From: Desulfatitalea tepidiphila
GTDB taxonomy: Bacteria; Desulfobacterota; Desulfobacteria; Desulfobacterales; Desulfosarcinaceae
Length of the DNA stretch: 64,000 nucleotides
Direction: 5' to 3'
NCBI RefSeq assembly: GCF_001293685.1
Contig: NZ_BCAG01000006.1
Coordinates: forward strand, 62,001-126,000
Shown piece after piece: positions 35,227 to 43,395 of the stretch (position 1 is the stretch's first letter; every line of letters starts with the position of its first letter). The notes beneath the pieces are model-generated. The model did not search any database. It worked only from the letters and a program-made list of their open reading frames with translations, and had not been told where the DNA came from. The translations under genes and the position numbers were made by a program.

Positions 35227-36399
35227 ATGCCCGAGCCGTCGAAAAAACCTTCTTCTTTTATCCCCTCTGCCGCAGCCGTCCTGTGCGGCGCTGTTTACAT
35301 GGTGTTCTTTCTTTCGGGCGAGTCTCAGATGATGGTCTTCGGACTCCTTGTGGGGGCGGTTCTCGGATTAGCGGCGTTCAAGTATTGGCGAATCCTGGAT
35401 GCCATCGGACAGAGCGCCAGGGACCACCAGGGCGCTTTTTCCATAGCTGTGGTGGTCGCAGTCGTTGCGGTATCCCTCTACTTCTACGATGACCCGTTTG
35501 TGCTTTTTCTCCTGGGTACGGTCCTGGTAAATGTGCTCACCTGTCTGGGCCTGAACATTCAATTCGGGTTCGTGGGCGTCATGAACTTTGCGGGGGCCTC
35601 TTTCTTCGGGGTCGGATGTTATACCGCCGCAGTTCTGACCGGACATACGGCGGTGCCCCACCTGCTGGTTATTTTGATGGGAGGCTTGATGGCGGCTCTC
35701 CTGGGCTTTGTCATCTTGATACCGGTTCTCAAGACCAGGGGCCATTACGCGGCGCTGGTGACGATTGCCTTTGCGCTGCTGTTCAAAACATTTCTGGAAG
35801 TCAACGACACCCTCGGTGGGCCTCAGGGGTTGAAGGCCGCCGGGCTGAACCTGTTCGGGTGGGACGTCGGTCAGGATATCGCTATCGGTTCTTTCGAAGG
35901 ATCATTCTACCTGGGCTACATCGCCGTGATTCTGCTGCTGGTCGTTTTGGGGTTCATCATGGCGCGGCGCATGGAGGACTCCTGGGTCGGGCTCAACATG
36001 GATGCCGTGCGCCTGGACGAGACGGTGAGCGCCTGTTTCGGCCAGTCCATACCCCGGTGGAAGATTACAGCCTTTACCATCGGCAACTTCTACTGTGGGG
36101 TGGCGGGTGCTTTCTACGCCATGATGCTCGGGTACATCGCGCCCACCAACTTCACGTTCGGAGACTCGCTGATCCTTCTGTCCATCGTGATCCTGGGCGG
36201 ACTGGGTTCCATGTGGGGAACGGTGGTCGCGACAGGCATCGTCATCATCATCCCAGAAAAGTTCCAGGTCCTGCAAGAGTATCGCTTTCTATTGTTTTCC
36301 GCCCTGGTAATCGCCATCCTGCTGTTTCGGCCCCAGGGCCTTCTGCCGCGCCCCCTGCGCAGCTACAGAACACTGAAATCGCTTCTCGGCAAAAGTTGA
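35227..36399 (+). CDS. livM: HAAT ABC transporter permease LivM (third operon)
   Basis: 390 residues from the ATG at 35227 (MPEPSKKPSSF). The chain is longer than the other LivM here because of two or three extra N-terminal membrane segments. The LivM motif appears as GVMNFAGASFFGVGCYTAAVL, with about ten membrane segments in total. It is closely linked to livH and livG on both sides. Confidence 0.88.
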   Translation: MPEPSKKPSSFIPSAAAVLCGAVYMVFFLSGESQMMVFGLLVGAVLGLAAFKYWRILDAIGQSARDHQGAFSIAVVVAVVAVSLYFYDDPFVLFLLGTVLVNVLTCLGLNIQFGFVGVMNFAGASFFGVGCYTAAVLTGHTAVPHLLVILMGGLMAALLGFVILIPVLKTRGHYAALVTIAFALLFKTFLEVNDTLGGPQGLKAAGLNLFGWDVGQDIAIGSFEGSFYLGYIAVILLLVVLGFIMARRMEDSWVGLNMDAVRLDETVSACFGQSIPRWKITAFTIGNFYCGVAGAFYAMMLGYIAPTNFTFGDSLILLSIVILGGLGSMWGTVVATGIVIIIPEKFQVLQEYRFLLFSALVIAILLFRPQGLLPRPLRSYRTLKSLLGKS

Positions 36400-36414
36400 A
36401 ACGAAGGATTTACA

Positions 36415-37191
36415 TTGCATAACCCGTTGCTGAGCATCTCGAATCTCGGAAAAACCTTCGGCGGCGTGACCGCCCTGGTGGATCTAAACCTTTCCGTACA
36501 ACGGAACCGGATCCTTGGCCTGATCGGACCCAACGGCTCAGGCAAGACCACTTTTTTCAATGTGGTCACCGGCATCTATCAGGCGACGTCCGGGAAGGTG
36601 GTGTTCGAAAATAAAGAGATCACCAACTTTTCTCCTCAGAAAGTCTACCGGACCGGAGTAGCGCGTACATTTCAGCGCTCACGCCTGCTTTTACCCTTGA
36701 GCATTCTGGACAACATCATACTAGGAGATCACAGCCAACTTGAAAACGGCCTCTTTTTCAACCTTTTCAGAAGGCGGGCCCTGGCGGCCCAGTGCCGACA
36801 GCTCCTGGACAAATCCAAGGAGCTGATTACCATTTTCGATCCCGATCTGGCGGATCGCATCTTCGAGCCCGTGGTCAATCTGCCCATGATATCGCGCCGC
36901 CGCATCGAAATCTGTCGTGCCCTGATCTCCAATCCGAAACTACTGCTACTGGATGAACCCTCGGCCGGAATGACCCATGAAGAAACCCACCGGCTGATCG
37001 ACGATATCCTTCATATCAAAGAGAAAATCGAGGATCTGACCATCATCATCATCGAACACGAGATGTCCGTCATGGAACGCATTACCGATCGCTGCGCGGT
37101 GCTCAATTTCGGTCAGAAAATTTGCGAGGGAACCTACCAGCAGGTTGCCTCCGATCCCGAGGTCCAGCAGGCCTACCTGGGGGTGGATTGA
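36415..37191 (+). CDS. livG: HAAT ABC transporter ATPase LivG (third operon)
   Basis: 258 residues with a TTG start at 36415, placed 9 bases after GAAGGAT. Walker A is GPNGSGKTT, the signature region is LPMISRRRIEICRAL, Walker B is LLLLDEPSAGMT and the switch is IEHEMSVMERITD. The stop overlaps the livF start (TGATG). Confidence 0.88.
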   Translation: MHNPLLSISNLGKTFGGVTALVDLNLSVQRNRILGLIGPNGSGKTTFFNVVTGIYQATSGKVVFENKEITNFSPQKVYRTGVARTFQRSRLLLPLSILDNIILGDHSQLENGLFFNLFRRRALAAQCRQLLDKSKELITIFDPDLADRIFEPVVNLPMISRRRIEICRALISNPKLLLLDEPSAGMTHEETHRLIDDILHIKEKIEDLTIIIIEHEMSVMERITDRCAVLNFGQKICEGTYQQVASDPEVQQAYLGVD

Positions 37192-37910
37192 TGGGAAAAA
37201 GCCTATCCGCATTGAGCGTTCGGGGGATTTATACCGCATATGACCGGGCCGATGTCATTGAAAACCTTTCCCTCGAGGTTCCCGAGGGTTCGATTACCTG
37301 CCTTCTGGGAAACAACGGGTCGGGAAAGACCACCGTCATCCGGTCCATCCTGGGACTGACACCTCCCCGGGCCGGGCATATTTTCTTCCACGGCACCGAT
37401 ATCACGCACCTGCCCACCCACAAAATCGTGCGTCAGGGGCTGGCCTCTATTCCCGAAGGCCGCAAGGTCTTTCCCGGGTTGACCGTGGAAGAGAATCTGC
37501 GCTTGGGGGGATATCAGGAAGACGATAAGGAGGTGCTGCTGACGCGTCTGCGAAAAGTTTATGAGCTTTTTCCCCGTCTTGAGCAACGCGCGACCCAGCT
37601 CGCCGGCACCATGTCGGGGGGAGAACAGGCCATGGTATCCATCGGTCGCGGTCTGATGGGTGCGCCGAAACTGCTGATCATCGACGAGCCCTCCCTTGGG
37701 CTTTCGCCCTTGCTGGTGAAGGAGAACTTCCGTATCATTGAGGACATTAGAAAGCAGAATATCACGGTTTTTCTGGTGGAACAGAACGTGCGGCAGACAT
37801 TGGCCATTTCAGACTACGGGTACGTGCTCTCCAAAGGCAGGGTCGTGGCCCAAGGCGATGCCAAAACCCTTCGCGACAATATAGAGGTTCAGCAGGCCTA
37901 TTTCGGATAA
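37191..37910 (+). CDS. livF: HAAT ABC transporter ATPase LivF (third operon)
   Basis: 239 residues from the ATG at 37191 that overlaps the livG stop. Walker A is GNNGSGKTT, the signature is MSGGEQAMVSIGRG, Walker B is LLIIDEPSLGLSP and the switch is VEQNVRQTL. It completes the five-gene transporter. Confidence 0.9.
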   Translation: MGKSLSALSVRGIYTAYDRADVIENLSLEVPEGSITCLLGNNGSGKTTVIRSILGLTPPRAGHIFFHGTDITHLPTHKIVRQGLASIPEGRKVFPGLTVEENLRLGGYQEDDKEVLLTRLRKVYELFPRLEQRATQLAGTMSGGEQAMVSIGRGLMGAPKLLIIDEPSLGLSPLLVKENFRIIEDIRKQNITVFLVEQNVRQTLAISDYGYVLSKGRVVAQGDAKTLRDNIEVQQAYFG

Positions 37911-38012
37911 CATACTTGCAACCAGACACGGCCGCCGGTTGGCCGCAGCATCAACCGTATTCCGATAAGATCAAGTCATGAACAGTGAAACCATCCGCTG
38001 AGGGAAGAAAAT

Positions 38013-39143
38013 ATGACACCTATACCCGATCCGGTCGAGCTGACCCAGATCCTTGTCCGCATGGATACCATCAATCCACCCGGAAACGAAGAGCCTGCAG
38101 CACGCCTTCTCGGCCGGCTTCTGGAAGAAGCGGGACTCCAGGTCTCATATCCCCGTTTGGGTGAAAACAGGACGGGTCTCATTGCCGTCGTTCCCGGAAG
38201 CACCTCGAAATTGCCCCTGGTTTTCACAGGTCATTTGGATACCGTACCCATAGGCGATATGCCATGGGACAGCCCGCCTCACGATGCCGAGATCAAGAAC
38301 GGACGCATTTGGGGAAGGGGCGCCAGCGACATGAAAAGCGGCGTCGCGGCCATGGCCGTCACGGCCCTTCATCTATCTGAAGCACCCAGAGGACGGGGCG
38401 GCGCAGTTTTCGTATTCACCGCAGGGGAGGAAACCGGCTGCGAGGGCGCCTTGCAGATGGAGAAAAGCGGTGCTCTGCCAAGCGAGGCTGGTGCACTTGT
38501 GGTGGCGGAACCCACCGGCAACCGACCTTTTCTAGGCCATAAAGGCGCCCTGTGGCTGGAATGTAGGGCAAGGGGCAAATCAGCGCATGGCTCCATGCCG
38601 GATCTTGGCGAAAATGCCATCTACAAGGCTGCACGGGCCGCGGCCAGCCTCGAGCATTTCTTTTCCTCGGCGCCGGCCCACCCTCAACTGGGCAAGCCCA
38701 CATTGAATGTGGGAACCTTCGTCGGCGGCTCCAAGATTAACATGGTGCCCGATTCGGCCAGGTTTCGAGTCGATCTCCGCAGCGTCCCGGGCATAGAACA
38801 CCCGCGTCTTCTTGAGGACATCAAGCGACACATTGGCTCGGATATTGAGGTGGAGCGCCTGATCGACCTGCCGGGAATATTAACATCGGCGGCCGATCCC
38901 TGGATCGCCCGTATTTTTGAAATTTTGGAGAAGCTTCAAGGCCATAGGCCGGATCCGGGCTATGTCAATTATTTCACAGATGCTTCTGTCCTGACGTCCG
39001 CACTGAAAAACCCGCCCACTCTGATTTTTGGTCCGGGCGAACCGTTTCAGGCCCATCAGACCAATGAATACTGCGATCTCGAAAAGATTCTTCACTCCGT
39101 GGCATTTTATCGGGCGATTGCTGAAGACTGGCTTGCGTCATGA
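38013..39143 (+). CDS. M20-family metallopeptidase (ArgE/DapE-like deacylase)
   Basis: 376 residues with a GAGGGAAG ribosome site. The two-zinc catalytic set is visible: GHLDTVP (His and Asp, about 73-77), ASDMKSG (Asp), AGEETG (Glu pair), VAEPTGN and the final histidine in AHQTNEYC near residue 350. A dimerisation lid domain lies at about 180-290. It lies about 100 bases behind the third Liv operon and may hydrolyse N-acyl amino acids or dipeptides that the transporter brings in. Confidence 0.87.
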   Translation: MTPIPDPVELTQILVRMDTINPPGNEEPAARLLGRLLEEAGLQVSYPRLGENRTGLIAVVPGSTSKLPLVFTGHLDTVPIGDMPWDSPPHDAEIKNGRIWGRGASDMKSGVAAMAVTALHLSEAPRGRGGAVFVFTAGEETGCEGALQMEKSGALPSEAGALVVAEPTGNRPFLGHKGALWLECRARGKSAHGSMPDLGENAIYKAARAAASLEHFFSSAPAHPQLGKPTLNVGTFVGGSKINMVPDSARFRVDLRSVPGIEHPRLLEDIKRHIGSDIEVERLIDLPGILTSAADPWIARIFEILEKLQGHRPDPGYVNYFTDASVLTSALKNPPTLIFGPGEPFQAHQTNEYCDLEKILHSVAFYRAIAEDWLAS

Positions 39144-39176
39144 GTTTGCAGGCATCGATACGCGAAGCTTTCTCTG

Positions 39177-39596
39177 TTACTTGGGGGGAAACGAGGCCGG
39201 ATCGATCACATACCAGACATTTTTGACCCCCTGCCCGAAAGTGTCTCCAGGATCTTTGTCCTTAAAGAAGTAATACAGCGGAAAAGACCGAAACGTTGTT
39301 TGTTTTCTGCCGTCGGCGCGGGTGATCGTCCCAAAGTCACTGGTATCGACGCCCGGAGGGGCGGCGATACCCTCACGAAAATAGACCGGCCATTTTTCAA
39401 GGCAGTCGCCTGTGCAGGCGCTTTGGTTTTTACCGTCCATTTTGAACCAGTACAGGGTCATTCCCTTGGCATCCGTCAGATATTGGCCAATGCCGTCCCT
39501 GGCAGCTATTTTTACGGCATGATGGTCGGCTGCGGCTGGACCGGCCGAAGCTGACAGCAGGATGATGCCCAACAGGATGAGGATTATTTTTTTCAT
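39177..39596 (-). CDS. secreted repeat protein (COG4315-type)
   Basis: 139 residues with a Sec signal (MKKIILILLGIILLSASAG, cleaved near AAADHH). It is built of two repeats of the type YLTDAKGMTLYWFKMDGKN and TACTGDCLEKWPVY, with a CxxxC pair in the first. Such small periplasmic proteins commonly accompany ECF sigma/anti-sigma pairs, as here, where the sigma gene is divergent and 159 bases away. The function is unknown, possibly binding of redox-active ligands. Confidence 0.8.
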   Translation of the reverse strand: MKKIILILLGIILLSASAGPAAADHHAVKIAARDGIGQYLTDAKGMTLYWFKMDGKNQSACTGDCLEKWPVYFREGIAAPPGVDTSDFGTITRADGRKQTTFRSFPLYYFFKDKDPGDTFGQGVKNVWYVIDPASFPPK

Positions 39597-39754
39597 AGGT
39601 TTCTCCTTTCGGTCCGAGGTGGCGGCGAATCGGTCACGAGCCTCGGTTTTTGATGACGCTTGGGCTTTTTAGGAATATATACGCAGGACAGCCCCTTTTG
39701 GATGTATTCCCACCTCCTATTTTTTCAAAAACAGCTGAATCAGGAGGCCTTTTG

Positions 39755-40321
39755 ATGACACGCCAAAACCGTTCCGAGGCCGAATTGATGACCTTGATCG
39801 CCCAAGGTGATGAGCAGGCCTTCGAGGACCTATATGACTGTTATAAGGACATTATCTTCGGTCTTGCGCTGCATATCGTCGACGACCACTCGGTGGCTGA
39901 AGATGTGCTGATCGATGTCTTCTCGCAAATCTGGCGGCACGCCGGCGCTTTTGACGCCGGTAGGGCATCGGTCAAAACCTGGATGACACGCGTCGCACGT
40001 AACCGCGCCATTGACGAACTGCGTCGTCAACGCATCCGATCCGTCCCGAAAGTTCCAGAATGGGCGGACCTTCAGTCGGCCGATTCAGAAGATCCAGATC
40101 ATGTGGCGGCCCACCTCGAACTCGAAGAGATGCAGCTCCAGGTGCGGGCGGCAATTGCATCCTTGCCGACCGATCAACAGGAAGCTTTGTCTTTGGCGTA
40201 TTTTAAAGGGTATTCACACCGCATGATCTCTGACATGCTCAACCGGCCGCTGGGGACGGTGAAAACGCAAATCCGCAGTGCAATGCAGCACTTGCGCGCA
40301 GTCTTGAATCGAAAAATTTGA
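39755..40321 (+). CDS. ECF-type RNA polymerase sigma factor
   Basis: 188 residues from the ATG at 39755 after AGGAGG. The upstream part of the frame lacks family similarity. Region 2 contains DEQAFEDLYDCYKDIIFGLAL and VAEDVLIDVFSQIWR. Region 4 has SLPTDQQEALSLAYFKGYSHRMISDMLNRPLGTVKTQIRSAM. It is followed by its anti-sigma gene and likely controls itself and the divergent secreted protein in response to an envelope or oxidative signal. Confidence 0.88.
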   Translation: MTRQNRSEAELMTLIAQGDEQAFEDLYDCYKDIIFGLALHIVDDHSVAEDVLIDVFSQIWRHAGAFDAGRASVKTWMTRVARNRAIDELRRQRIRSVPKVPEWADLQSADSEDPDHVAAHLELEEMQLQVRAAIASLPTDQQEALSLAYFKGYSHRMISDMLNRPLGTVKTQIRSAMQHLRAVLNRKI

Positions 40322-40385
40322 CATCCAAAACCGCACCCGCTGCGTACAATTATGAGAAGCGTCAACACGACAAAAGGAATTAGGA

Positions 40386-41120
40386 ATGAGCAACCACCAT
40401 CCGGTTGATTTACTGCCGGCATATGCTCTGGGATCTCTGGAAGACAGGGAACGCGAAATAGTCCTTCACCACCTGAGGGCTTGTACGGACTGCCGGGAAA
40501 AGTTGATCCTCTTTCAAAATACCGCCGACCAGTTGGCGTTCGGATCCCCGCCGGTCCGCCCGCCGGAAAGCATAAGGCGCCGGTTGTTGGCACACTTGGG
40601 TGTGGAGCGCTCCACTCCAAGATCGGTCAGCTGGCTGCAAAGAAGGGTCGCCGCCTGGCCTCGAGCGATGACGGCCAGCGCCCTGTCAGGTCTCATTTTT
40701 GTCATTGTTCTGGGCCTGTCCACCTTGCTCTTGTGGCAGCGGATCGATCGTAGCGCAATTATCGATTTGGACGATGTCAGGTTGGAAGATGTCAGGCAGG
40801 TTTGGCTGCAGGCCACCGCAGAGGCGACCGGCGCGAGCGGGATCCTTGTTTTTAGCCCGGACAAATCCCGGGCTCTGCTGATGGTTGACGCCTTGAAGCC
40901 GCTTCAGCCGCAGTACCAGTATCAACTTTGGTTGATAAAAAATGGCCGCCGAGTCAGCGGGGGCGTATTTTCCGTCTCTGACGAGGGTATGGCCGGAATA
41001 GTGGTTGCAGCCGATCGTCCGTTAACAGATTTCGATGGCCTGGGGGTCACAGTCGAGCCTTTTGGCGGCAGTCCAGAGCCGACCGGCAAGAAAATGCTGG
41101 GTGCAAAAATTAAGTTGTAA
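40386..41120 (+). CDS. anti-sigma factor (zinc-finger and RskA-type)
   Basis: 244 residues. The N-terminal anti-sigma zinc domain has LPAYALGSLEDRERE and HHLRACTDC (H-x3-C-x2-C, about residues 25-37). One membrane helix lies at about 97-117. The periplasmic C-terminal domain is of the anti-sigma-K/RskA type (QYQYQLWLIKNGRRVSGG). It should hold the ECF sigma factor encoded 65 bases upstream at the membrane until a signal releases it. Confidence 0.88.
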   Translation: MSNHHPVDLLPAYALGSLEDREREIVLHHLRACTDCREKLILFQNTADQLAFGSPPVRPPESIRRRLLAHLGVERSTPRSVSWLQRRVAAWPRAMTASALSGLIFVIVLGLSTLLLWQRIDRSAIIDLDDVRLEDVRQVWLQATAEATGASGILVFSPDKSRALLMVDALKPLQPQYQYQLWLIKNGRRVSGGVFSVSDEGMAGIVVAADRPLTDFDGLGVTVEPFGGSPEPTGKKMLGAKIKL

Positions 41121-41227
41121 GCTGATAATATATGCTTATTCAGGCGGAATGGATGCCGGTCGGTCGAGGGGTTCAATCAGCCGTTCGGATCTTAGGCGAA
41201 AAACACCCCAACTCAAGGAGGGTGATG

Positions 41228-42661
41228 ATGAAAACGAACAACTTGCATTACAACCCGGTTACACCAGATATCGTCACTGCACTCATGAAGATATGCGGCC
41301 AGGGGGCTGTCCTATTTGGAGATGCCAGGCAACTTGAGAGGTTTTCCCACGATGCGGTGGCTGAAAGACAATTCGCTCATCCCCCCGAGGTGGTGGTTTC
41401 ACCATCCACAACAGAGCAGGTGGCCGCCATTATGCGACTTGCCAATGAAATGCGCATACCGGTGACCCCGCGGGCGGGCGGCAGCGGTTTGTCAGGCGGT
41501 GCCATCCCGATCTTCGGCGGTATTGTTCTATGCGTTGATCGCATGAACCGAATTCTTGAGATTGACGGCGCCAATCTCATGGCTGTCGTTGAACCCGGTG
41601 TGGTCACCAATCACCTGGATGCTGCTCTGAAAGAGGCCGGCCTCTTTTTCCCTGGTTATCCGATGAGCGAGGAGATCTGTTTCATCGCCGGGAACGTTTC
41701 CGAAAACGCCGGGGGAGGCCGCGCCGTGAAATATGGCGTGACTGGACGCTACATTCACGGCTTGGAAATTGTCACGCCGATCGGGGAAATCTTCCAGGCA
41801 GGCGGCAAACGGGTCAAGGACGTCACCGGCTACGATCTGATCCAACTGATGGTCGGTTCCGAAGGCACATTAGGCATATTTACCAAAATTTTCATTCGAC
41901 TGCTGCCTAGACCCACCCACCGAAAAGGATTACTGGTGCTGATCGACAATGTGAAAAGCGCCGTTGAAATGATTTCCCAGGTGATGCTCAAAGGGCGCCT
42001 GATACCTTCCGCCGTCGAGTTCATGGATGGCGTTTGCTTTTCGCTCGCCGCCCGTGAGTTGAAGCACGACTTTCCATATGAACGCACGCGGGCTGCGTTG
42101 CTGTTCGAGGTGGACGGCAGACACCCGAACGAAGTAGCGCGTGAGGCGGAAATTATCGAAACCCTGTGCAGGGGAAAGCATGTCGTGGGTTTGTATCCGG
42201 CCGACAGCGAATCTCAACTGGAATCGTTCTGGAAGATCCGCAAACGCGTCATATGGGCACTAAGGCGCCGCTTTCCACGAGAGAGCGTAGAAGATATCTC
42301 ACTTCCCATAGCGGCGCTCCCCGATATCTTAACCGAACTGGAACATATTGGAGAAAGGTATCATGTCCATATACCGGTCTATGGCCATGCGGCGGATGGC
42401 AATCTGCACGCCACGCCGGTAAAGAGCCCGCAGCAATCCGATTCCCATTGGGATTCGATGCTGCCGCATCTTCTCGCTGACATCTACCGGGCTGTGGCAC
42501 GTCTCGGGGGAACAATCAGCGGGGAACATGGCATCGGACACAAACGAAGGGATTTTCTCGACCTGGTGATGAGTCCGACGCAGATCAACATGATGCGGGC
42601 CATAAAAAAGGCGATCGACCCGAACAACATCCTCAATCCGGGGAAGATCGTCAACGTGTGA
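41228..42661 (+). CDS. FAD-linked oxidase (GlcD/D-lactate dehydrogenase type)
   Basis: 477 residues from the ATG at 41228 after AAGGAGG (an ATG three bases earlier is possible). The FAD_binding_4 domain (about 45-215) has PRAGGSGLSGGA and GNVSENAGGG. The FAD-oxidase C domain (about 220-475) has HAADGNLHATP and SGEHGIGHKRRDFL. It oxidises a 2-hydroxy acid such as glycolate or lactate. The usual partner Fe-S subunit (GlcF) is not encoded nearby, so it may deliver electrons to another acceptor. Confidence 0.88.
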   Translation: MKTNNLHYNPVTPDIVTALMKICGQGAVLFGDARQLERFSHDAVAERQFAHPPEVVVSPSTTEQVAAIMRLANEMRIPVTPRAGGSGLSGGAIPIFGGIVLCVDRMNRILEIDGANLMAVVEPGVVTNHLDAALKEAGLFFPGYPMSEEICFIAGNVSENAGGGRAVKYGVTGRYIHGLEIVTPIGEIFQAGGKRVKDVTGYDLIQLMVGSEGTLGIFTKIFIRLLPRPTHRKGLLVLIDNVKSAVEMISQVMLKGRLIPSAVEFMDGVCFSLAARELKHDFPYERTRAALLFEVDGRHPNEVAREAEIIETLCRGKHVVGLYPADSESQLESFWKIRKRVIWALRRRFPRESVEDISLPIAALPDILTELEHIGERYHVHIPVYGHAADGNLHATPVKSPQQSDSHWDSMLPHLLADIYRAVARLGGTISGEHGIGHKRRDFLDLVMSPTQINMMRAIKKAIDPNNILNPGKIVNV

Positions 42662-42801
42662 TACCGCTGCAGAAAAGCACCCCCAATTCATTACGCCATT
42701 CGTTAGGCCTGGCCCGGGTATAATGAATGGCATTCAGATAGAGTCGTTGATCCCGATCCCTGCAACTTGCCATCGTCTGTGGTCAACACTATTGTAACGT
42801 C

Positions 42802-43065
42802 ATGCCCGAGACAAAGGAGCCGCTCCTGCCGCGAACGGAGATCACACCACCCGAGAAAGTGACCTTCCTGTCCATTCTGGATTATGACGGCCGCCACGCC
42901 GAAAGCCTGATCGCCGAAGCCGTGCTGGCCATCGAGATGGGCACGCTGGCGGAAGACCTTGCCCTGACCCTCCATCCACATCCCACGCTGTCGGAAACCG
43001 AATCGGAAGCAGCCGAACTTTTTCTGGGGAACGCCACCCACCTGGCGGCTGCCATGCGCGGGTAG
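42802..43065 (+). pseudogene. C-terminal remnant of dihydrolipoamide dehydrogenase
   Basis: 87-codon frame. From about residue 18 it reads VTFLSILDYDGRHAESLIAE, AVLAIEMGTLAEDLALTLHP and HPTLSETESEAAELF, which is the dimerisation-domain end of dihydrolipoamide dehydrogenase including the catalytic HPHPT. The FAD and NAD domains (about 400 residues) are absent. The first 17 codons are not family-like. A protein of this size could not function as Lpd, so this is gene debris. Confidence 0.72.
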
Positions 43066-43123
43066 ATCCATCCGGCCGAACAGACCCGCCTGGGTGGCCC
43101 CGGACTCTGGACATCTTTTCTCC

Positions 43124-43243
43124 ATGAAAAACCGTTGCGACGATTGTAACGATAACCGGTTCATGGCCAGGGAGGAGGCCTACCGGCAGATGGCTCACGA
43201 CGACTCACTCCCGGGGGCCGTGCCGGACCTGATCGAACTTTGA
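43124..43243 (+). CDS. possible 39-residue protein with CxxC motif
   Basis: Clean small frame from ATG to TGA. It starts MKNRCDDCNDNRFMAREEAY, with a CxxC pair, and ends in an acidic/hydrophobic tail. There is no convincing ribosome site and no recognised family. It lies between the dihydrolipoamide dehydrogenase remnant and the VOC remnant, so it may itself be debris. Confidence 0.28.
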   Translation: MKNRCDDCNDNRFMAREEAYRQMAHDDSLPGAVPDLIEL

Positions 43244-43280
43244 CAATGCGCCGCCTTATGCTAAGCTACCTTCTTCGCAA

Positions 43281-43332
43281 TGGATGCCGGCGGGCTTGGC
43301 AGTGCGATCTTCGAACTGATCTGCATGAGGGT
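43281..43332 (+). pseudogene. 3'-end remnant of a VOC-family gene
   Basis: 52 bases match the last 52 bases of coding sequence of the VOC gene at 30524-30575 at 47 positions. They still encode DAGGLGSAIFELICMRV, compared with DAGGPGGAIFELMCMRV in the intact gene. The stop codon and the rest of the gene are gone. It lies 64 bases upstream of the aldehyde dehydrogenase start. Confidence 0.75.
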
Positions 43333-43395
43333 GCGAGCCCGGCACGTCCAGAGTGGCAGACATCGAACGAATGCATCAACAATGGAGGACTTACG

